Shown here in pieces: positions 59,001 through 64,000 of a stretch of 64,000 nucleotides of DNA. Positions within the stretch are counted from its first letter, which is position 1; every line of letters starts with the position of its first letter. The notes under the pieces are model-generated. The model saw only the letters and a program-made list of their open reading frames with translations. It made no database searches and was not told the origin of the DNA. This stretch comes from Panacagrimonas sp963975245 (GTDB lineage Bacteria; Pseudomonadota; Gammaproteobacteria; Nevskiales; Nevskiaceae). Location of the stretch: contig CAXBFJ010000006.1 of NCBI GenBank assembly GCA_963975245.1, forward strand, positions 186,001-250,000, in the 5' to 3' direction. The position numbers and the translations under genes were made by a program.

Positions 59001-59026
59001 GGGTCGCCAAGCCAAGTGGTCTATCC

Positions 59027-59407
59027 ATGCAACTGACGATGCTCAAGTGCAAATTGCACCGTGCCTGCGTTACCCATGCCGAAATCGATTATGAAGGGTC
59101 GTGCGCCATCGACTCTCGCCTGCTGGATATGGCGGGAATCCTGGAATACGAACAGATTCAGATCTACGACGTGGCCAACGGTGAGCGTTTCACAACCTAT
59201 GCCATTCGCGCTGAAGCGGGATCTGGAATCATCTCTGTCAATGGCGCTGCCGCGCATAAGGCCAGAGTTGGCGACCGGGTCATCATCTGCGCTTACAGCG
59301 AGATGGAAGAAGGCCAAGCCAAGATCTTCAAGCCGCGTCTGGTCTATCTTGATGAAGTCAACAACGTGACGCGCACCGCCAACACCATTCCGGTTCAGGC
59401 AGCCTGA
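59027..59407 (+). CDS. panD: Aspartate 1-decarboxylase proenzyme
   Basis: Makes beta-alanine from aspartate for pantothenate synthesis, using a pyruvoyl group formed by self-cleavage. The 126-residue proenzyme starts MQLTMLKCKLHRACVTHAE and contains YEGSCAID with the cleavage site Gly24-Ser25. It ends TANTIPVQAA, as in E. coli PanD. The ATG at 59027 fixes the family length. The open frame extends 20 codons upstream across one of the direct repeats, but that part is not PanD-like. Cys residues at 8 and 14 are less usual. Confidence 0.96.
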   Translation: MQLTMLKCKLHRACVTHAEIDYEGSCAIDSRLLDMAGILEYEQIQIYDVANGERFTTYAIRAEAGSGIISVNGAAAHKARVGDRVIICAYSEMEEGQAKIFKPRLVYLDEVNNVTRTANTIPVQAA

Positions 59408-59467
59408 CTTCGGGCGACGCCTCGGCGCCGCCCAAGCGCGTAGGTCTATCATGGCAGGCTCTTTGCA

Positions 59468-61132
59468 GTGAGCCACGATGTGCCCATGAATGATCTGAAA
59501 AACGTGCCGTCCAAAAGCCTGCGGGCAACTTGCAGCTGGGCCTCGGTAATCGCTCAGGCGGGTCGCCTGCGAGATGTTCATCTCAACGATCTGTTCGCCG
59601 GGGATGCGATACGCGTTCAACGATTCACGCGGGTCGCCTGCGGACTGACCCTGGATTTTTCCAAGCAGAGAATTGACGACCGCAGTCTCGCTCAGTTGCT
59701 GGAACTGGCTGAGGAGCGTGATATCGCAGGATGGGCTCGGCGCATGTTTGCTGGCGAAGCCATCAACAACACCGAGAATCGCGCGGCGCTGCATGTCGCG
59801 CTGCGCGCGCCGGACGGTGATCAGATGGCTGCCGCCGGCAAGCCCGTCAACGAGCGGGTTCATGCGGTGCTCGCGAAGATGAGCGCTTTCTGTACGCGGG
59901 TTCGTGATGGCCAATGGCAAGGCCATGGCGGTGAAAGCATCACCGACGTTGTGAACATTGGCATCGGCGGTTCCGATTTGGGGCCGCGGATGATTTGTGA
60001 ATCCCTGGAAGCGATCGCACCGGCCGGACCGGCGGCACACTTCGTTGCCAATGTGGATGGCGCGCAGCTTCATTCCATCCTGCAGACGCTGAATCCAGCG
60101 CGCACGCTGTTTGTCGTTACCTCAAAGACCTTTACCACGCAGGAGACGATGGCCAATGCCGCCAACGCGCGCGCGTGGTTGGTGAAGGCGCTGGGGGAGG
60201 AGGCGGTGGAGAAGCATTTCGTCGCCGTCTCAAGCAATGCAGAGGCGGTGCAAGCCTTCGGGATCGGCGCCGACAATATGTTCGAATTCTGGGATTGGGT
60301 CGGCGGTCGCTATTCGGTCTGGTCTGCGGTAGGGCTGTCGACGATGTTGCGTCTGGGCCCTGATATGTTTCGCGAACTGCTGGCAGGCGCGCATGACATG
60401 GATCAGCATTTCTTGAATACACCGGCTGCGGCGAACCTTCCCATCCTGATGGCGCTGTTGGCAGTCTGGAACTATCAGGCGCTGGGCTGTGCCTCGCAGG
60501 TGATCGCGCCTTACGCTCAACGCATGGAACGATTCGTTTCCTGGCTGCAGCAACTGGAAATGGAATCGACCGGCAAACGCGTACTGCGCGACGGATCGCC
60601 TGCTGGCCCAACCAGCCCGCCGGTCTGGGGCGATGTTGGCACCAATAGTCAGCACGCCTTCTTTCAGATGTTGCACCAGGGCAGTGAGGTGCACCCGGTT
60701 GATTTCATCCTGCCCATGGCGGCAGATCACCCTTACGCGGATCAGCATCGCCTGTTGCTTGCCAATGCTTTGGCGCAGGCCGGTGCGTTGATGCAGGGCA
60801 AGAGCGCCCGGCAGGTCCGCGAGGAACTCGTTTCGCGCGGCCTGAGCGGTGAGGCATTGGAAGCGGCCATTGAGCATCGGGTGTTCCCGGGCAATCGCCC
60901 CAGCAATCTGCTGCTGTTGCCGCAGCTGGATGCGCGTAAGCTGGGAGCGTTGATGGCCTTGTACGAGCACCGCACGTTTGCACTGTCAGTGCTGTGGGGG
61001 ATCAATGCCTTTGATCAATGGGGTGTGGAGCTCGGCAAGCAGCTTGCAGCCAAACTGCTCAGCCCGGATTCAGCGCAAGACAGTACGGTAGACGCATCAA
61101 CCCGGGCACATATACATCTGCTCGGCCAATAA
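59468..61132 (+). CDS. pgi: Glucose-6-phosphate isomerase
   Basis: Interconverts glucose-6-phosphate and fructose-6-phosphate. The 554 residues include ENRAALHVALRAP, DVVNIGIGGSDLGPRM, SKTFTTQETMANA (sugar-phosphate site), FEFWDWVGGRYSVWSAVGLS (the family signature), GTNSQHAFFQMLHQG and FDQWGVELGKQLA. The GTG at 59468 is used; an ATG nine codons later is also possible. It lies 60 bp after panD, as in Xanthomonas-type genomes. It feeds both glycolysis and the fructose-6-phosphate to GDP-mannose route used by Gmd. Confidence 0.97.
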   Translation: MSHDVPMNDLKNVPSKSLRATCSWASVIAQAGRLRDVHLNDLFAGDAIRVQRFTRVACGLTLDFSKQRIDDRSLAQLLELAEERDIAGWARRMFAGEAINNTENRAALHVALRAPDGDQMAAAGKPVNERVHAVLAKMSAFCTRVRDGQWQGHGGESITDVVNIGIGGSDLGPRMICESLEAIAPAGPAAHFVANVDGAQLHSILQTLNPARTLFVVTSKTFTTQETMANAANARAWLVKALGEEAVEKHFVAVSSNAEAVQAFGIGADNMFEFWDWVGGRYSVWSAVGLSTMLRLGPDMFRELLAGAHDMDQHFLNTPAAANLPILMALLAVWNYQALGCASQVIAPYAQRMERFVSWLQQLEMESTGKRVLRDGSPAGPTSPPVWGDVGTNSQHAFFQMLHQGSEVHPVDFILPMAADHPYADQHRLLLANALAQAGALMQGKSARQVREELVSRGLSGEALEAAIEHRVFPGNRPSNLLLLPQLDARKLGALMALYEHRTFALSVLWGINAFDQWGVELGKQLAAKLLSPDSAQDSTVDASTRAHIHLLGQ

Positions 61133-61159
61133 ACAGAAAAATTTTTCGGGGCTGAACTT

Positions 61160-61534
61160 ATGAGCAACTCAATTCGACACCTTCTGACGGGCTGGCTGTG
61201 TGCAGTCTTCATGCTGTCTGGGTTTTCTGCCCAAGCCGGCATGATTGGAACTGAGCGAGCCGCTTCAACTCAAAGTCGCGAAGCATCCATTAGCACTGTG
61301 AATGCCTTCATGGCACGCGATGATGTTCGAGGTCAGCTGGAAGCCTGGGGCGTTGAATCTGAGCTGGCTTCGCAACGTGTTGCCAGTCTCAGTGATGAAG
61401 AGCTGCAGCGCCTGTCTCACAACATTGAAAACCAGCCGGCGGGCAGCGGTGCCCTGGCGGTGGTCGGAATCGTTTTTGTGGTCCTGTTGATTCTGGAACT
61501 GGTGGGTGTCACCAACATCTTCACGCGGTTCTGA
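61160..61534 (+). CDS. PA2779-family exported protein with C-terminal membrane segment
   Basis: A 124-residue protein. It has an N-terminal signal peptide (LLTGWLCAVFMLSGFSAQA), a short helical domain (NAFMARDDVRGQLEAWGV, ASLSDEELQRLSHN) and a C-terminal hydrophobic segment (ALAVVGIVFVVLLILELVGV) followed by TNIFTRF. This layout matches the Pseudomonas PA2779 family, which pairs with PA2778-type peptidase-like lipoproteins, as it does here. The function is unknown. Its stop lies 15 bp before the next gene, and a terminator-like hairpin follows within that gene. Confidence 0.82.
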   Translation: MSNSIRHLLTGWLCAVFMLSGFSAQAGMIGTERAASTQSREASISTVNAFMARDDVRGQLEAWGVESELASQRVASLSDEELQRLSHNIENQPAGSGALAVVGIVFVVLLILELVGVTNIFTRF

Positions 61535-61549
61535 TACCCCCGCAAAAGC

Positions 61550-62521
61550 TTGAATATTTTCAGACAACGGCGAGCCCTATGGCTCGCCGTTTTTGTTTTG
61601 AGTTCTGGTTGTTCGCTGCTCAGGCCTGTGCCTTTCGAGCCGCCCTCAGGTTTTGCAGTAGAACTGTCAGATACGCCGTTTTTTGCGCAGACGCAGTATC
61701 ACTGTGGTCCCGCCGCGCTCGCGACTTTGCTGGCAGCAGACGGCCTTGAGGTGACTCCGGAAGAACTGACACCGCTGGTTTACGTGCCGGAGCGACATGG
61801 CAGCCTGCAGGCTGAAATGCTGGCCGCTACCCGCCAGTACCAGCGGATTCCACTGCGATTGCAGCCCGATCCGGCAGAGCTCATCAGTGCCCTGGATGCG
61901 GGTTCTCCGGTGCTGGTTCTGCAGAATCTGGGACTTGAGAGTCTGCCGGTCTGGCATTACGCGGTGGTGATCGGCTTTGATTCGCAAAGCAATAAATTTG
62001 TGCTGAGATCTGGTGAAGACGAACGTCTTGAGGTTCGAGCGCAGATTTTTCTCAAGAGCTGGGACTTGGCCGGACGCTGGGCATTCATTGCAGCGCATGC
62101 CGATCACGTTGCGCCCATGGCCACTCCTGCCAGTTGGATCGCCGCTGCAGCACCTTTCGAATCCATTGGAAATAGTGCGCTCGCGCGCCGTGCCTATCTG
62201 GCCGCGCAAGCACAATGGCCGGCGGATGCCCTGTCTCGTCTGGCAATGGCCAATCTCGAATATTCAGAGGGCGATCTCGATGCCGCACTCACGCAACTGA
62301 GTGAGGCGGTGCACTACGCGCCAGATGATGTCGCAGCCAGAAACAACCTCGCGCAGGTACTTTTAGAAAAGCAATGCCCGGCCAGCGCGCGCGCGCAAAT
62401 GGATCGCATCATCGATATCCCCGCATGGTTGCAGGATGCGGTTAGCCAGACACGTGCTGAGATTGATGGTGCCGGGGATCAGGATGCACCCGAGTGCGCT
62501 GGACTTCCGGGACAGCGCTGA
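61550..62521 (+). CDS. PA2778-family C39-like peptidase lipoprotein with TPR
   Basis: A 323-residue protein. A hydrophobic leader ends in SSGC, a probable lipoprotein box. A papain-like C39 domain follows: FFAQTQYHCGPAALATLLA (Cys nucleophile and oxyanion Gln), the WHYAVVIGFD His and a later Asp/Asn (SGEDERLEV). A C-terminal TPR region is seen (ALSRLAMANLEYSEGDLDAALTQL; AARNNLAQVLL). The start is a TTG at 61550 with a poor ribosome-binding site, and the first 20 codons overlap a terminator-like hairpin. It is coupled in context to the PA2779-like gene. The peptidase substrate is unknown. Confidence 0.82.
   Translation: MNIFRQRRALWLAVFVLSSGCSLLRPVPFEPPSGFAVELSDTPFFAQTQYHCGPAALATLLAADGLEVTPEELTPLVYVPERHGSLQAEMLAATRQYQRIPLRLQPDPAELISALDAGSPVLVLQNLGLESLPVWHYAVVIGFDSQSNKFVLRSGEDERLEVRAQIFLKSWDLAGRWAFIAAHADHVAPMATPASWIAAAAPFESIGNSALARRAYLAAQAQWPADALSRLAMANLEYSEGDLDAALTQLSEAVHYAPDDVAARNNLAQVLLEKQCPASARAQMDRIIDIPAWLQDAVSQTRAEIDGAGDQDAPECAGLPGQR
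61566..61599 (+). terminator. Terminator-like hairpin inside the PA2778-like leader
   Basis: An 11-bp stem (AACGGCGAGCC at 61566-61576 with its complement at 61581-61591) and a CTAT loop run into TTTTTGTTTT. It follows the PA2779-like stop by 31 bp but lies within codons 6-17 of the next gene, where the T-run encodes part of the hydrophobic signal segment. It probably attenuates transcription into the second gene. Confidence 0.8.
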
Positions 62522-62523
62522 GA

Positions 62524-63603
62524 TCAGGCTGGCACGCCCTGCTGTGCCAGCGCCCATTGCACGTGCTCACGAACGATAGGGTCCGGATGATCGCGGCGCT
62601 GCTCAAGTGCCGCTATGACCGCGCTGGATTTAGGTGCATTGCCTAATGCGACTGCAAGATTGCGCAGCCATCGCTGAAAGTTGAGACGTCGAATGGGCAT
62701 GCCTTCGGTATTGCTCAACCAGCGCGCTTCGTCCCAGGCCCACAAATCCAGAAGTGAAATGGCGTCCAGACTGTGCCGCGGCGTAAAGTCGTCAATATCG
62801 GTTTGCTGCGCATGACGATTCCAGGGGCAGACGAGCTGGCAATCATCACAGCCAAAGATGCGATTGCCGATCAGTGATCTGAACGCCTCAGGAATAGCGC
62901 CGTGGTGCTCGATCGTCAGGTAGGAAATGCAGCGCCGGGCATCGAGCGTGTAGGGCGCAACGATGGCGTTGGTGGGGCATGCGCGCATGCAGGCCTGACA
63001 GCCGCCGCAACTGTTTTCAACCGCGGGCCGCGTATCCGGCGGCAGGGGCAGATCGGAATACAGTTCGCCAAGAAAAAACCACGAACCCTGTTCCTTGCGG
63101 ATCAAGAGAGAGTGCTTGCCGATCCATCCCAGACTAGCGTCTCGCGCCATGGCTTTTTCGAGCGCCGGTGCGCTATCCGAAAACACCCGGTATCCAAGCG
63201 GCCCGGCTTCGGAATCGATGCGCTGGGCCAGTTTTCGCAGTCTTCCGCGCAGTACCTTGTGATAGTCGCGGCCCAGTGCATATCTGGAAATGTAGGCTTG
63301 ATCAGGCTGCTTCAGGACCGTCGCAGCGGGTTTCGCATTGGGCCAGTAGGGCATGCGCACGCTGATGACGCTGAGTGTCCCGGGGTGGAGTTTGTCCGGT
63401 GTTGCGCGCATTTCGGGATCGCGCGCCATATAGGACATGGCGCCGTGAAAATCCTTGTCCAGCCAGCCTTTGAGGTGGGCGAGGTCTTCGCTCAGTTCCA
63501 CACGGGAGATTCCCGCATCGGCAAAGCCGAGCTCGATCGCCCAACTGCGAATCCTATCCGCCAGTTCTCGCAGCGCGTTATCAGACAGTGCGCTTGCACT
63601 CAT
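62524..63603 (-). CDS. queG: Epoxyqueuosine reductase
   Basis: Cobalamin-dependent reductase for the last step of queuosine synthesis in tRNA. The 359-residue product has the N-terminal flavin/cobalamin-reductase-like fold (YISRYALGRDYHKVLRGRL, VFSDSAPALEKAMA) and WIGKHSLLI, then two [4Fe-4S] motifs, SCGGCQACMRACPTNAI and CDDCQLVCPWNRHA. C-terminal HEAT-like repeats follow (LRNLAVALGNA, VREHVQWALAQQG). It is divergent from nnr, as in many gammaproteobacteria, and convergent with the peptidase gene (2-bp gap). Confidence 0.96.
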   Translation of the reverse strand: MSASALSDNALRELADRIRSWAIELGFADAGISRVELSEDLAHLKGWLDKDFHGAMSYMARDPEMRATPDKLHPGTLSVISVRMPYWPNAKPAATVLKQPDQAYISRYALGRDYHKVLRGRLRKLAQRIDSEAGPLGYRVFSDSAPALEKAMARDASLGWIGKHSLLIRKEQGSWFFLGELYSDLPLPPDTRPAVENSCGGCQACMRACPTNAIVAPYTLDARRCISYLTIEHHGAIPEAFRSLIGNRIFGCDDCQLVCPWNRHAQQTDIDDFTPRHSLDAISLLDLWAWDEARWLSNTEGMPIRRLNFQRWLRNLAVALGNAPKSSAVIAALEQRRDHPDPIVREHVQWALAQQGVPA

Positions 63604-63647
63604 GAGAGGGCTTCACCCGGTCCAGCTGGCGCACGCATAATGTATTG

Positions 63648-64000
63648 ATGAATCTTGACCATCGCTCGCAATTGTATTCCGCCGAACAGGTGCGCGAGCT
63701 GGATCGCCGGGCCATCGACGAATTGGGCATCGCCGGATACACGCTGATGCGCCGCGCTGCGCAAGCCAGTTTCGATGCCTTGCGCATGCGCTGGCCTGAT
63801 GCCCGTAGTCTGGTGGTTCTCTGTGGCCCCGGGAACAACGGCGGTGACGGTTACGAGCTCGCAAGCATCGCGCGGCGTGAGGGCTTCAAGGTGCAACTGG
63901 CGCGAATCGGCAACGTGCCCAAGGCCGGCGATGCTGTGCAGGCGCATGCGGGTTGGGCGCGCGAAGGCGGTGTGGTCCACGAGTATTCGATCCTGTTTGC
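63648..64000 (+). CDS. nnr: NAD(P)H-hydrate epimerase/dehydratase, N-terminal part (runs off the window)
   Basis: The ATG at 63648 opens a frame that continues to the window edge (117 complete codons). The product has YSAEQVRELDRRAIDELGI and MRRAAQASFDALR, then VVLCGPGNNGGDGYELA, the hallmark of the YjeF N-terminal domain that epimerises damaged NAD(P)H hydrates. Full-length proteins of this type normally carry a C-terminal ADP-dependent dehydratase domain, which would lie beyond the window. It is divergent from queG, 44 bp apart. Confidence 0.93.
   Translation, partial: MNLDHRSQLYSAEQVRELDRRAIDELGIAGYTLMRRAAQASFDALRMRWPDARSLVVLCGPGNNGGDGYELASIARREGFKVQLARIGNVPKAGDAVQAHAGWAREGGVVHEYSILF

Noticed and set aside
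60230..60970. 246-codon frame antisense to pgi
   Set aside because: pgi carries its family signatures across this span; the antisense frame has no ribosome-binding site or recognisable domain.
62902..63648. 248-codon frame antisense to queG
   Set aside because: queG has both iron-sulfur motifs on the minus strand. The plus-strand frame shows no domain and ends where nnr begins.
1..64000. CRISPR arrays, insertion sequences, integrases, prophage genes, rRNA
   Set aside because: I looked for regular short repeats with spacers, terminal inverted repeats with transposase-like frames, and phage structural proteins, and saw none. The glycan island shows no flanking integrase or attachment-site duplication.

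Overview
The window looks like chromosomal DNA of a free-living gammaproteobacterium related to the Xanthomonadales/Nevskiales. This placement rests on gene content and order (pcnB-folK-deoxynucleoside kinase-panB-panC-panD-pgi, a groESL operon with both a vegetative promoter and a CIRCE element, GlnE, RNase T, PA2778/PA2779-type proteins), not on a database comparison. Base composition is moderately GC-rich. No insertion sequence, prophage, CRISPR array or rRNA gene was seen. One tRNA gene is present.

Layout. 1-6.7 kb holds housekeeping and lipid genes: lipA, an olsB/olsA-like pair for ornithine lipids, a methyltransferase, rnt, argG and an epoxide-hydrolase-like gene. 6.7-13.5 kb is an alkane-oxidation locus. 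A CYP153-type cytochrome P450, a [2Fe-2S] ferredoxin and two tandem paralogous proteins of unknown function form one operon, divergent from a 902-residue MalT/AlkS-type regulator. 13.5-16.4 kb has an exported Leu-Pro-Gly repeat protein, a 0.8-kb gene-free stretch and a periplasmic glycerophosphodiester phosphodiesterase. 16.5-18.8 kb is groESL.

18.9-49.8 kb is a glycan island of about 31 kb. It encodes sugar-nucleotide enzymes (GalE, a UDP-sulfoquinovose-synthase-like protein, Gmd and GDP-fucose synthase), several glycosyltransferases and five proteins with sulfotransferase or sulfotransferase-like folds. It also has four FkbM-type methyltransferase-fold proteins, two GSCFA proteins, a WcbI-like protein, TPR and coiled-coil proteins, and an anchored glycoside-hydrolase-like protein. 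It has no recognisable flippase, polymerase or ABC exporter. The simplest reading is a sulfated, fucose- and possibly sulfoquinovose-containing surface glycan or glycoprotein decoration whose export machinery is encoded elsewhere. This is the best candidate for an undescribed system.

49.9-64 kb returns to conserved genes: glnE, a FadL-type outer-membrane channel, tRNA-Glu(CTC), pcnB (apparently starting at AUU), folK, a deoxynucleoside kinase, panBCD, pgi, a PA2779/PA2778-like pair with a terminator-like hairpin inside the second gene, queG, and the start of nnr, which runs off the window. FadL may serve the CYP153 pathway by bringing in hydrophobic substrates, although the two loci are about 40 kb apart.
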